Positions 52,209 through 60,996 of a stretch of 64,000 nucleotides of DNA are shown here, one piece after another. Under the pieces are notes generated by a model that was not told the origin of the DNA, did not search any database, and saw only the letters and a program-made list of their open reading frames with translations. Within the stretch, counting starts at the first letter, position 1; each line of letters opens with the position of its first letter. Both the position numbers and the translations under genes were made by a program. This stretch comes from Afipia carboxidovorans OM5 (GTDB taxonomy: Bacteria; Pseudomonadota; Alphaproteobacteria; Rhizobiales; Xanthobacteraceae), in contig NC_015684.1 of NCBI RefSeq assembly GCF_000218565.1, forward strand, positions 1,302,001 through 1,366,000. The letters run 5' to 3'.

Positions 52209-52913
52209 ATGCTTCCACCGGACAAGCACCTCACGATCGGATCGATGCTGTTTCCAGGTCTCGACCAGATCGATCTTACCGGCCCCTTTGAGGTTCTGTC
52301 GGCTATTCCCAATTCGACGCTGCATGTCGTCGGGAAGACCAAGAGCCCGGTTAAGGACTTTCACGGGCTGAACCTCGTTGCCGATATGACCTACGACGAG
52401 GCTCCCGATCTGGACGTTCTGCACGTGCCGGGCGGCCCGGGGCAACAGGCATTGATGGAAGATGAGGAGACTCTCAACTTCATCCGCAAGCAGGCATCAA
52501 AGGCGACGTATGTATTTTCCGTCTGCACGGGCGCCTTGCTTTGCGGTGCTGCCGGCTTGATCAAAGGCAAAAGGGCGACAACGCATTGGGCGTCTCACCA
52601 TCTCCTGCCGTACTTCGGCGCGACGCCGGTGGACCAGCGTGTTGTGATTGACGGCAACTGGGTCTTCGCTGCCGGCGTGACGTCCGGAATTGATGGTGCG
52701 TTGCATGTGGCCGCTTTGCTGCGCGGCCAGCCTGCGGCGGAGCAAATTCAGCTTTACATGCAGTATCAGCCTGAACCGCCGTTCGATGCAGGGACTCCGG
52801 ATCGTGCCCCCAAGCAGGTGTTGGAGAACGCGCGCAATGCGGTCAGCAAGCTGACAGCGGATCGCCTTGCGACCGCAAAGAAGATTTCCGCGCAGCTTGG
52901 TATTAAGGTCTAG
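52209..52913 (+). CDS. DJ-1/PfpI family protein (isonitrile hydratase-like)
   Basis: A 234-residue class I glutamine amidotransferase-like protein. The nucleophile elbow is SVCTGALLCGAAGL, with Cys106. The segments DLTGPFEVL near the start and ATTHWASHHLL after the elbow are characteristic of the isonitrile hydratase/InhA and AraC-regulator-associated branch. Members hydrate isonitriles to N-formamides or protect against reactive aldehydes. The ATG at 52209 follows AGGAGAAG. Divergent transcription from a MocR regulator suggests substrate-induced expression. Confidence 0.88.
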   Translation: MLPPDKHLTIGSMLFPGLDQIDLTGPFEVLSAIPNSTLHVVGKTKSPVKDFHGLNLVADMTYDEAPDLDVLHVPGGPGQQALMEDEETLNFIRKQASKATYVFSVCTGALLCGAAGLIKGKRATTHWASHHLLPYFGATPVDQRVVIDGNWVFAAGVTSGIDGALHVAALLRGQPAAEQIQLYMQYQPEPPFDAGTPDRAPKQVLENARNAVSKLTADRLATAKKISAQLGIKV

Positions 52914-52924
52914 GGATTGGTTGA

Positions 52925-52951
52925 CCCCGACGAAATTGATTTCGTGTGGGG
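52925..52951. terminator. Hairpin between the convergent DJ-1 and LysR genes
   Basis: CCCC and ACGAAAT pair with ATTTCGT and GGGG across a tight turn with one bulge. It lies in the 47-base gap between two stop codons, but no clear U-tract follows. Confidence 0.4.
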
Positions 52952-52960
52952 AGGCGGGCT

Positions 52961-53875
52961 TTAAACGGCAGGCGTGCGTAACATCTTTCTGAGACGGGGC
53001 GCGACGTAGTCGATAAATGCCCGCACTTTGGATAGCTCCGCTCGTCCATCGGGCACGACCAAATGAACGGGTAGAGGGTCCGGCTCAGCGCTCTTAAGCA
53101 ATATCTGTAGCTTGCCCTTCCGGACTTCTTCTTCAATTTGATAGGACAGCACGCGGACAACACCGCGCCCGTCGGCCGCGCTACGAACCAGGGATTCGAT
53201 GGTGTTGACGCTCAGGCGAGGCTTCAGCCGCACATTGCGGTGGGCTTTCGTCCCGGGCTTCGGTGGGAAGGTCCAGACCTCACCATGCCCAAGTTCGAAG
53301 TTCGAGATGCAGTTATGCGCCGCCAAGTCCGACGGAGTGCGAATTGCGGGTCTACCCTTCAGATAGGAGGGGGAGGCAGCGATAACACGGCGCACGCTGC
53401 CGATCTTTGTGGCTATCAATCCTGAATCAGGCAGATGTCCAATTCGTAGGGCGACGTCTATGCCTTCCTCGGCCAGATTGACCTGACGATCCACAAGAAG
53501 ATACCGGATTCTGAGTGCCGGATACTTTTCCAGAAAATCATCAATGACGGAGCGCAGGATTCTTGTTCCGAACAAGACCGGTGCGGTAATGGTCAGCACG
53601 CCACGGGGAGAGGAATGCAATCCCGCCGCCGCGAGATTAGCTTCCTCCAGATCGTTCAAAATACGACGGCATACGACCGCGTATCGTTCACCGGCTTCAC
53701 TGACACGGACGCTCCGTGTCGTGCGGTGAAGCAGTTCGGTGCCGACATCCGCTTCCAGAAATGCAATCGCACGTGTCACGGCCACCGGTGAACGGTTCAG
53801 GCGTAGAGCGGCTTTGGTCAGATTGCCTTCATCCAGAACGGCAATGAAGACCCGGATGGCATCGAGGCGATCCAT
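52961..53875 (-). CDS. LysR-family regulator
   Basis: A 304-residue LTTR. The N-terminal helix-turn-helix (about residues 3-62) reads MDRLDAIRVFIAVLDEGNLT and RSPVAVTRAIAFLEADVGTE. The effector domain is of the group with short C termini (LVVPDGRAELSKVRAFIDYV), common beside quinone, glutathione-transferase and drug-resistance genes. It is divergent from a glutathione S-transferase gene with about 100 bases between, and likely regulates that gene. Confidence 0.92.
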   Translation of the reverse strand: MDRLDAIRVFIAVLDEGNLTKAALRLNRSPVAVTRAIAFLEADVGTELLHRTTRSVRVSEAGERYAVVCRRILNDLEEANLAAAGLHSSPRGVLTITAPVLFGTRILRSVIDDFLEKYPALRIRYLLVDRQVNLAEEGIDVALRIGHLPDSGLIATKIGSVRRVIAASPSYLKGRPAIRTPSDLAAHNCISNFELGHGEVWTFPPKPGTKAHRNVRLKPRLSVNTIESLVRSAADGRGVVRVLSYQIEEEVRKGKLQILLKSAEPDPLPVHLVVPDGRAELSKVRAFIDYVAPRLRKMLRTPAV

Positions 53876-53979
53876 TATTTCATTTCCAGAAATAAAGTTA
53901 TACCCATTTCATCCATTATTTCAAAGATGACCAGAGCATATCTTGTTTTCGTACATGCATAATTCTCCGGAAAAATACC

Positions 53980-54600
53980 ATGAAACTCTACTATGGACCA
54001 CTGTCCGGCCACTCACACCGCGCGCGGCTTTTTCTGTCGTTGCTCGGAATGGATTACGAGCCGATCGAACTTAATCTTCGCGCCGGTGATCACAAGACTG
54101 CCGAGTTTCTCCGCCTCAACAGTTTTGGCGAAGTTCCTGTCCTGGATGACGACGGCACCGTTATCGCGGATTCCAATGCCATTCTCGTTTATCTCGCGAA
54201 AAAAAGTGGGACGACAGACTGGCTTCCCGAAGATCCTGTTACGGCCGCGAATATTCAACGCTGGCTCTCGGTTGCGGCAGGAAAGGTCGCTTACGGCCCC
54301 TGTGCCGCGCGGCTTATCACGGTGTTTGGTTACAAGATGAATGCGGACGAAGCCATCGAGCGATCGCATGCCCTGTTGCGTGTGATGGATGATGAGCTTC
54401 GCAACAAGGATTGGATCGCGGGAACGGTCGAGCCAAGCATCGCGGATGTCGCGCTCTATAGCTATATCGACCGCGCTCCGGAAGGGAATGTCGATCTGGC
54501 TGCCTATGGTCATGTCAGATCATGGCTCCGCCGGGTCGAAGCGCTGTCCGGATTTTTCCCCTTCCGTAAAACGAAAGCAGGCCTCGAGGCAGGAGCCTGA
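53980..54600 (+). CDS. Glutathione S-transferase
   Basis: A 206-residue two-domain cytoplasmic enzyme. The thioredoxin-like N-terminal domain (about residues 1-78) has [20 protein letters not shown] and the glutathione-binding [10 protein letters not shown] segment; the helical C-terminal domain contains [16 protein letters not shown] sequence and [18 protein letters not shown]. It conjugates glutathione to electrophiles or reduces peroxides. The adjacent divergent LysR gene and the following FMN-binding protein suggest a detoxification unit; only 13 bases separate it from the latter. Confidence 0.92.
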   Translation: MKLYYGPLSGHSHRARLFLSLLGMDYEPIELNLRAGDHKTAEFLRLNSFGEVPVLDDDGTVIADSNAILVYLAKKSGTTDWLPEDPVTAANIQRWLSVAAGKVAYGPCAARLITVFGYKMNADEAIERSHALLRVMDDELRNKDWIAGTVEPSIADVALYSYIDRAPEGNVDLAAYGHVRSWLRRVEALSGFFPFRKTKAGLEAGA

Positions 54601-54613
54601 TCGGAGGTGACGT

Positions 54614-55567
54614 ATGTCACATCCAGGCAACGACGATAAACTCTCTCCGTGGCACGCTGGCGAAGTGCATATGCAGCGCTGCGCCGGCGTCGCCGATCGC
54701 ATGGGCGTCGTGGGGCCGCGGGTCATTCGCCGCCACCTTATCGACCAGCATCGCCTTTTCTTTGCAGAGTTGCCCTTCATTGTGTTGGGAGCGGTCGATG
54801 GGCGTGGCGACGTTTGGGCGACGCTCCGCGCAGGCACTCCCGGCTTCCTCCATTCGCCCGATCCATCGTTGCTGCGTGTCGAGATCGGTCGTGATCAGAC
54901 GGATCCGGCAGACAGCGGCATGAACGATGGTGACGCTATCGCTCTTCTGGGCATCCAGCTCGAGACACGCCGCCGCAATCGGCTGAATGGCATCGTCCGG
55001 CGCAACCGAAGCGAGGCGTTCGAGGTTTTGGTGCAGGAATCCTTTGGCAACTGCCCGCGCTTCATTACGCCTCGAAATCTGGAGTTCACTCGCGATCCGT
55101 CAATAACCAGAGTGGGCGCGACCGTAGAATTGCCGTGCCTCGATGGCGCATCGGTTGAATTGATCTTGCGCGCGGATACGTTCTTCGTGGCGTCTTATGT
55201 CGACGCTGAGCGGGGCCGGCGCGTCGATGTTTCGCATCGTGGCGGCAGAGCCGGCTTTGTTCGGATCGACGTCAACACGCTCACGATTCCCGATTATGCA
55301 GGAAACATGTTCTTCAATACGCTCGGCAATTTCCTTGCCAACTCGCGCGCGGGATTGGTGTTCGTGGACTGGCGGAGCGGAGATTTACTGCAGATGACGG
55401 GGCGGGTCGAAGTGCTGACCGCCTGCAGCGAAGGCGCCTCGTTCGAAGGTGCTGAGCGAGCCTGGCGCTTCACGCCGGAGCGCATTGTGAGGAGAGCGGA
55501 CGCGCTGCCGTTGCGAATGAGCTTGCCTGTGTCTGCCGTGCGCGAGTTGGCCGATACATCGAGCTAA
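54614..55567 (+). CDS. Pyridoxamine 5'-phosphate oxidase-like FMN-binding protein
   Basis: A 317-residue protein of the PNPOx split-barrel fold. The N-terminal segment WHAGEVHMQRCAGV, then RRHLIDQHRLFFAELPFIVL and VWATLRAGTPGFLHSPDP, is typical of a family of FMN proteins that often stand before ferredoxin-reductase domains. Here the reductase part is absent, as the protein ends after the duplicated barrel-like region. It probably binds flavin and acts in redox detoxification together with the adjacent glutathione transferase, from which it is separated by 13 bases. Substrate unknown. Confidence 0.82.
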   Translation: MSHPGNDDKLSPWHAGEVHMQRCAGVADRMGVVGPRVIRRHLIDQHRLFFAELPFIVLGAVDGRGDVWATLRAGTPGFLHSPDPSLLRVEIGRDQTDPADSGMNDGDAIALLGIQLETRRRNRLNGIVRRNRSEAFEVLVQESFGNCPRFITPRNLEFTRDPSITRVGATVELPCLDGASVELILRADTFFVASYVDAERGRRVDVSHRGGRAGFVRIDVNTLTIPDYAGNMFFNTLGNFLANSRAGLVFVDWRSGDLLQMTGRVEVLTACSEGASFEGAERAWRFTPERIVRRADALPLRMSLPVSAVRELADTSS

Positions 55568-55572
55568 TCAGG

Positions 55573-57099
55573 CTATCCAGTATAGATGGATTTGTATTGG
55601 GCCCGCAGCGCTTCTTTCAGAACCTTGCCCATCGTGTTGCGTGGCAGCTCATCGACAAAGATGATGCGTTTCGGCAGCTTGAATTTGGCGAGACGGCTAT
55701 CCAGCACCTGAACGATAGCGTTCTCGTTCAGATTGCAGGAAGCAGCCTTGACGACGATGGCCGTGACGCCCTCGCCGAAATCAGGATGCGGCACGCCGAT
55801 CACCGCGCTCTCAATGACGCCGTCGATCTCGTCGATCTGGGTTTCCACCTCTTTGGGATAGACGTTGTAGCCGCCGGTGATGACAAGGTCCTTGCCGCGA
55901 CCGACAATCGAGAGCACGCCGTTGTCGTCGAGTTTGCCGAGATCGCCCGTAATGAAGAATCCGTTGCTGCGCAACTCCGCCTCGGTTTTCTCGGGCATTC
56001 GCCAATAGCCCTTGAACACATTCGGTCCACGCACCTCGACCATCCCGACGTCGCCATGCGGAAGAGGCACGCCGGTCTGTGGGGCCGTGACGATAACCTC
56101 GATGCCTGGAAGTGCCGCGCCGACTGTTCCGGGTATGCGCGAACCGGAGTAGGGGTTGGAGGTGATCATGTTGGTTTCGGTCATACCGTAGCGTTCGAGA
56201 ATGGCGTGGCCGGTACGCTCGCTCCACTCCCGATGAGTGTCGGCCAACAGTGGGGCCGAGCCTGATACGAACAGCCGCATATGCGCGACGGTCTTCGCAT
56301 CGAGCCAATCTTCCTGAAGCAGGCGGGTATAGAATGTGGGAACACCCATCATCACCGTGGCTTGGGGCAGTTTCTCGCGGATGACCACAGGGTCGAATTT
56401 CGGCAGCAGGATCATCGATGCGCCAGCCATCAGGACGATGTTGGTGGCGACGAACAGGCCGTGGGTATGAAACAACGGCAGCGCATGGAGCAGAACGTCA
56501 TCCGCCGTGAAGCGCCATGCATCTGCCAGCGTTGCCGCATTCGAGTAGAGATTGCGATGGGTCAGCATCGCGCCTTTTGAGCGGCCGGTCGTACCGGACG
56601 TATAAAGGATGGCTGCGACATCATCGGGGCCGCACGGTGCAGCATCAATCTTGGTGGATGCAGTCCGGGCCGCCTCCATCAGAGAGCCACTTCCCTGCGT
56701 TCCCAAGGTGAGAACCGACGAGCCGGGCAGGCGTGCCATGAGCAACTGGATTGCGTCATGAGATGCAGGTCTGCAGACTACGACGCGTGGCTCGGCGTCG
56801 CCGATGAGGTAATCGAGCTCGCTCAATGTATAGGCAGTGTTGAGCGGCAGATAGATTGCACCGACGCGCAGACACGCCAGATACAGGATCAGGGCCTCGG
56901 CCGATTTTTCAACCTGAACCGCGACACGATCGAGCGGCTTAACGCCGTTGCCTTTCAGGACATTGGCGATCTGTCCGGCGAGATCGAAAGCCTCGCGGTA
57001 ACGGATGCGGCGCCCGTCTTGCGTTTTGATGAAAGTCTTATCCGGATTCGCGCAGCGCGCAACGAAGGCCGTATACAGATTGGCCATTTCGTCTGTCAT
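55573..57099 (-). CDS. matB: Malonyl-CoA synthetase
   Basis: A 508-residue AMP-forming acyl-CoA ligase that joins malonate and CoA. Adenylation motifs are ILYTSGTTGRSKGAMLTHRN, YGMTETNM and GFFITGDLGKLDDNG, and the C-terminal lysine lies in LPRNTMGKVLKEAL. Overall sequence resembles rhizobial MatB. The gene lies 18 bases after the malonyl-CoA decarboxylase gene on the same strand, the classical matAB pair; no malonate carrier or matR gene is beside it. An aliphatic nitrilase gene precedes the pair, suggesting malonate is made inside the cell from a nitrile. Confidence 0.92.
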   Translation of the reverse strand: MTDEMANLYTAFVARCANPDKTFIKTQDGRRIRYREAFDLAGQIANVLKGNGVKPLDRVAVQVEKSAEALILYLACLRVGAIYLPLNTAYTLSELDYLIGDAEPRVVVCRPASHDAIQLLMARLPGSSVLTLGTQGSGSLMEAARTASTKIDAAPCGPDDVAAILYTSGTTGRSKGAMLTHRNLYSNAATLADAWRFTADDVLLHALPLFHTHGLFVATNIVLMAGASMILLPKFDPVVIREKLPQATVMMGVPTFYTRLLQEDWLDAKTVAHMRLFVSGSAPLLADTHREWSERTGHAILERYGMTETNMITSNPYSGSRIPGTVGAALPGIEVIVTAPQTGVPLPHGDVGMVEVRGPNVFKGYWRMPEKTEAELRSNGFFITGDLGKLDDNGVLSIVGRGKDLVITGGYNVYPKEVETQIDEIDGVIESAVIGVPHPDFGEGVTAIVVKAASCNLNENAIVQVLDSRLAKFKLPKRIIFVDELPRNTMGKVLKEALRAQYKSIYTG

Positions 57100-57117
57100 T
57101 ACTATTTCCGCCCTGAG

Positions 57118-58485
57118 TTACGCTACGATCTTCCTGTTGTCCTTGCGTTCGACTGTTGCAGGGCGCAGCTTTCCGCGCACGGCGGATGATGCCGCCACTT
57201 CTCCGGCTTCTGCGAACGCCTCGTGGTTCTCCTCGATACTTTTTAGATCGTAGAGATAGTTGACCATCAGTCCGTAGGACTGGCGGATGCCGTTCGCGGA
57301 CGTATCGCCGAAAGGATTGAGGCGCTCGAGCCTCGCGCCATTGCCGAGATGAAATCGGGCTACTGGATCGATCGGCTTCTGGTGGTCGTTCTTCTCCACC
57401 AGGAAATATTGTGCGGCTGCTCCGTCCAGCGTGGTGGCGAGGCGTGTACGCTCCTGATCGTTATGAATTCCGCCGCTTTGCCGCAGACTCTCCAGCGCGT
57501 CTATATCGGCTGGCGTCAGCCATGCCGGGGCGGCGCTCAGTTGCCGGTCGAGCCATTTGGCAAAACCGGGGACCGGCGACAGCGTCACGAACGTGCGAAG
57601 ATTGGGAAGCTCGCGTCGCAGATCCTCAACCACTTGCTTGATGAGGAAGTTCCCGAACGACACGCCGCGCAAACCGGCCTGACAGTTTGAAATCGAATAG
57701 AATACCGCAGTGTCGGCCTCGGTGGTGCTGATAGCTTGACGATCCGGCGCAAGCAGCGGTGCGATACTGTCGGGAATGTCACGCGTCAACGCGACTTCGA
57801 CGAATATCAGAGGCTCGTCTGTCATCTGAGGATGGAAGAAAGCAAACAGCCTGCGGTCTTCCGGCTCGATCCGTCGCCGCAGTTCGGTCCAGTCGTGGAT
57901 GGCGTGCACCGCTTCGTAGCGGATGATCTTTTCAAGAATGTTGGCGGACGTGGTCCAGTCGATCCGCCTCAACACCAGAAAGCCCCGGTTGAACCAGGAC
58001 GAGAACAGATGCACGAAATCGGCGTCGAGAACGTCGAGTTCGGGATGCGCCTTGCGATGAGCGAAGATTTCCTCGCGCATCGAAACCAGTCTGCGGGTGC
58101 CACCCGGCGCGAGATTGAGGCGGCGAATAAGTTCCTGGCGACGAGGCTCGGCGGCCGCATGAATTGTGCGAAGAGCAGCTTCCGAAGGTTGTTCCTTCCA
58201 CGCCGCTACCGCCGCTTCGAACTGCGGGATCGAAGGGCCGAAATCGGCGACGAGATCCAGCAGGAAACGCTTCTTCTGTTCGCTGTCGCCCTGGCTCCAG
58301 ATGCTCAGGATCTGGTCGGCGAGTGCTACGCCGGACGCTTCACCCCGCCGGGAGAGCAGGGCATGGCAAAGATCGCGAATGTCGGGCTGATGCCCTAATA
58401 GCGGGACCTGGCGGCTTCCCGAAAACAGTGCACGCCCTCGATCCGCAATCTGACTAAGCAGATCGGCGAAGAAGGTCTCACGCAT
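57118..58485 (-). CDS. matA: Malonyl-CoA decarboxylase
   Basis: A 455-residue GNAT-fold enzyme that converts malonyl-CoA to acetyl-CoA and carbon dioxide. The N-terminal helical domain (about 1-150) is followed by the catalytic part with LVSMREEIFAHRKAHPELDV, YEAVHAIHDWTELRRRIEP and the C-terminal HLGNGARLERLNPFGD, all typical of the family. The ATG at 58485 follows ACGGAGGAAG and overlaps the 3' end of the nitrilase gene, so the two are translated together. Confidence 0.94.
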   Translation of the reverse strand: MRETFFADLLSQIADRGRALFSGSRQVPLLGHQPDIRDLCHALLSRRGEASGVALADQILSIWSQGDSEQKKRFLLDLVADFGPSIPQFEAAVAAWKEQPSEAALRTIHAAAEPRRQELIRRLNLAPGGTRRLVSMREEIFAHRKAHPELDVLDADFVHLFSSWFNRGFLVLRRIDWTTSANILEKIIRYEAVHAIHDWTELRRRIEPEDRRLFAFFHPQMTDEPLIFVEVALTRDIPDSIAPLLAPDRQAISTTEADTAVFYSISNCQAGLRGVSFGNFLIKQVVEDLRRELPNLRTFVTLSPVPGFAKWLDRQLSAAPAWLTPADIDALESLRQSGGIHNDQERTRLATTLDGAAAQYFLVEKNDHQKPIDPVARFHLGNGARLERLNPFGDTSANGIRQSYGLMVNYLYDLKSIEENHEAFAEAGEVAASSAVRGKLRPATVERKDNRKIVA

Positions 58486-59542
58486 CAAGACTTCCTCCGT
58501 TACCATTTCGGAAGGACGCATCGTCCAGCGCGCCGCTTTCATCCGTCTCGGAAGCGGCCGGGGTCTCGGCGATGTCCAGGAAGGTGGCAGGCTTCAGCCG
58601 CTTGCGGTTGACGGTGAGATCGAAAACGTCGAAGCGGTTATAATAGCCGACGACATCATGAAACTGCTTCGGCTCGATGCAGCGGGTCAGATCGAACTCG
58701 GCATAGGCGATGCCTTCCTGATCCTGCAGCAGATCGCCGACGGCTTCACCTGTCGGGTCGACAAAGAAACTTGCAGCGCGTTGCGTACGGTCGATGACCT
58801 CGACGACGGATGGGTCGCGCGCAATGAGGAAATCGCGCATCGCGGCATCCATATAGCCAGCTGTCACGATACCGTAGGCTTTGGCCTCGAAGGAGTGCGC
58901 GCTGGCACGAATTCGGTTGGCTGCAACGTTGTTGAAATTGCCGCCGGTGCTCGGCCGACGGGTTGGCCACATCGGCGGCCAGCTTGAAATGTGAATCTGC
59001 TCGGCCTGCGCCATCAACGTATAGCGGGCTAGCGGATTGGTGTTCTCGCCGCAGATCAGATTTCCAATCCGCCCGATGGGCGTCGAAGAAACCTTGAGGC
59101 CTGCGCCGTCGCCTGCCGCCCACACCAGCTTTTCGTAGAAGGTGGGGACGAGTTTGCGGTGATGATTGAGAATGTCGCCGTTGCTGCCGATCAGCACGTT
59201 GCTGTTCCAGATCGCACCGACACTCGCGTTCGAGCTTTCGCTGATACCCATCGAGACGATCACGCCGAGCGCGCGTGCCTCGCGGCGCAGCGCCGCGATT
59301 TCGGGGCCGTGGAGCGACACCGATTGTTCGGCCATCAGCGTGAACAGGTCGTGGTTATCGATCGGCGCCCACAGAGCAGCCCAGACCGGAAACGCCGGAA
59401 TGTAGGTTTCGGGAAACGCGACCAGTTCCGCGCCTGCATTCGCCGCTTCTCGCAGGATTGAAATCGCCTTCGCCGTGGTAGCGGCACGATCGAGAAAGAC
59501 TGGCGCGGCATGAACCGCAGCAACTTTCACAAGCGACGACAT
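58478..59542 (-). CDS. Aliphatic nitrilase
   Basis: A 354-residue cytoplasmic enzyme that hydrolyses nitriles to carboxylic acid and ammonia. The catalytic triad is complete: Glu45 (AFPETYIPAF), Lys130 (HHRKLVPTF) and Cys164 in the signature NLICGENTNP. The FPVWAALWAP segment and a C-terminal tail of about 60 residues fit true nitrilases rather than amidases or cyanide hydratases. The ATG at 59542 begins the usual N terminus. It heads an operon with malonyl-CoA decarboxylase and synthetase, so its natural substrate is likely one giving malonate, such as malononitrile or cyanoacetate. The substrate claim is inference. Confidence 0.9.
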   Translation of the reverse strand: MSSLVKVAAVHAAPVFLDRAATTAKAISILREAANAGAELVAFPETYIPAFPVWAALWAPIDNHDLFTLMAEQSVSLHGPEIAALRREARALGVIVSMGISESSNASVGAIWNSNVLIGSNGDILNHHRKLVPTFYEKLVWAAGDGAGLKVSSTPIGRIGNLICGENTNPLARYTLMAQAEQIHISSWPPMWPTRRPSTGGNFNNVAANRIRASAHSFEAKAYGIVTAGYMDAAMRDFLIARDPSVVEVIDRTQRAASFFVDPTGEAVGDLLQDQEGIAYAEFDLTRCIEPKQFHDVVGYYNRFDVFDLTVNRKRLKPATFLDIAETPAASETDESGALDDASFRNGNGGSLDA

Positions 59543-60141
59543 GATCCGAAACCTCGTGTTCTGTTTTATCGTGTGATCGAGGCTAGCACGTCTGTTCAGG
59601 AGCAATGATGCCGAATCTTGCAAGGCGTGTTGCAAGCATCTTGCGTATCGGCAGAGGTGTTTCTCCTCACGACATCGATCGAGTTGCGCGAGTGCGAAAG
59701 CTGCCGTTGCGATCTCTTGCGTGGAATGATCGTCGTCCTTCAGGGTCCACATTATACTGTGTGGTGACGGGTTGAGACGTCACTGGGGAGCGGTCTGTCT
59801 GGTGTAACGGCAAAGCCGTATGTGCGCCGCGACATATCGTCTTGTCTGAGCGGTAATCTCGCCGGCACTCTCGCGTCATGCGACAGCGTCAATTTTGCAG
59901 CGCGAAAAAGGCTTTGTTGACTTCGGAATTAAGCAGCAATAGCCGCTTCATCAGTGGGGTGGTCCGTCCATCGACCATGCCCGTGATGATCCATTGTGCA
60001 ACTGCACGCGAATGCGACATATCATTTGCGCAAAGGCACTTGCACGTTTTCTTGCTTCCGCCGACAGGCAAGTGTTGCAAACTTGTCAAAAGCCGGGCGG
60101 AAGCTTTCTGGTCCTGCAAAACGATAATTTGGGCGGAGCGC
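59543..60141. promoter_or_regulatory. Divergent regulatory region between nitrilase and Liv-type operons
   Basis: About 600 bases without a gene. Near the nitrilase side, CTTGCAAG (59617-59624), TTGCAAG (59630-59636) and CTTGC (59640-59644) form closely spaced repeats that could be an operator. No regulator gene is present, and no sigma-54 or FixK-type site was seen. An in-frame extension of the permease to 59878 is considered spurious. Confidence 0.5.
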
Positions 60142-60996
60142 ATGGATCTTGTCATTGCCTTGACAATTAACGGCCTGGTGTGGGGATTGATTGTCGCGCT
60201 GATTGCGCTCGGCCTTTCGATCATTTTCGGCCTTCTTGACATTATCAACGTGGCGCACGGCGACTTCTTCATGGTCGGCACGGTGCTGGCGTTGGTCATT
60301 GCGGGGACGACAGGCTTCTGGATTGCGCTTGTCCTGGTGCCGCTCATCGGCCTCGCACTCGGTCTTGTCATCGAGCGCCTGGTGATCCGGCCAACCATCA
60401 GCGCCGCATCGTTGACCATCGTCACGACATTCGGTCTGTCGATGATCCTGCAGGAAGCCGTGCGTGCGACGTTCGGCGCGCAGGCCCGTCGCATGGCCGC
60501 GCCAATTCCCGGCACCGTTCCGCTGTTCGGCCTCGAATACGACGTTTATCGGCTGTTCGCGGCTGTGTTCGCCATGCTGTGTATTGCCGCGTTCTTCCTG
60601 TTTCTGTCCCGCACGAGGCTCGGAACGTGGATACGTGCGGTACGCCACGATCGTGAAACGGCGACGGCGCTTGGCATTCCGGTCACACGCGTCTGTGCTT
60701 TCACGTTCGGACTGGGTACCGCGATGGCGCTTCTGGGCGGTGCGATCGCTGCGCCGATCACCACCGTCGAATTCCGTACCGGTGTCGACATCCTTCCGGT
60801 CAGTTTCATGGCCGTTGTGATTGGCGGCCTCGGTAATCTCAAGGGGACTGTTGCGGCGGCGATCCTGCTCGCCGTGCTCGAGGGGCTCGTATCCAGCTTT
60901 GCCGATCCGACGCTGGCCCGGATCACGTCCCTTGCCGTGATGAGCGGTGTTCTTCTGCTCAAGCCGAATGGTCTGTTTGCAGGAGCAACGCGATGA
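60142..60996 (+). CDS. livH: Liv-type ABC transporter permease (LivH family)
   Basis: A 284-residue inner-membrane permease with about eight helices. It begins with the family segment INGLVWGLIVALIALGLSII and has NVAHGDFFMVG, IRAVRHDRETATALGI and VIGGLGNLKGTVAAA in typical places. The ATG at 60142 follows GGAG. It starts a five-gene unit, livH-M-G-F-binding protein, divergent from the nitrilase-matAB operon. Confidence 0.94.
   Translation: MDLVIALTINGLVWGLIVALIALGLSIIFGLLDIINVAHGDFFMVGTVLALVIAGTTGFWIALVLVPLIGLALGLVIERLVIRPTISAASLTIVTTFGLSMILQEAVRATFGAQARRMAAPIPGTVPLFGLEYDVYRLFAAVFAMLCIAAFFLFLSRTRLGTWIRAVRHDRETATALGIPVTRVCAFTFGLGTAMALLGGAIAAPITTVEFRTGVDILPVSFMAVVIGGLGNLKGTVAAAILLAVLEGLVSSFADPTLARITSLAVMSGVLLLKPNGLFAGATR

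Noticed and set aside
60044..60070. Possible sigma-54 promoter before livH (GGCACTTGCACG)
   Set aside because: Spacing between the GG and GC elements does not fit the -24/-12 rule.
59878..60141. N-terminal extension of the LivH permease
   Set aside because: The extra 88 codons encode no signal or family sequence, and the ATG at 60142 has a good ribosome site and normal N terminus.
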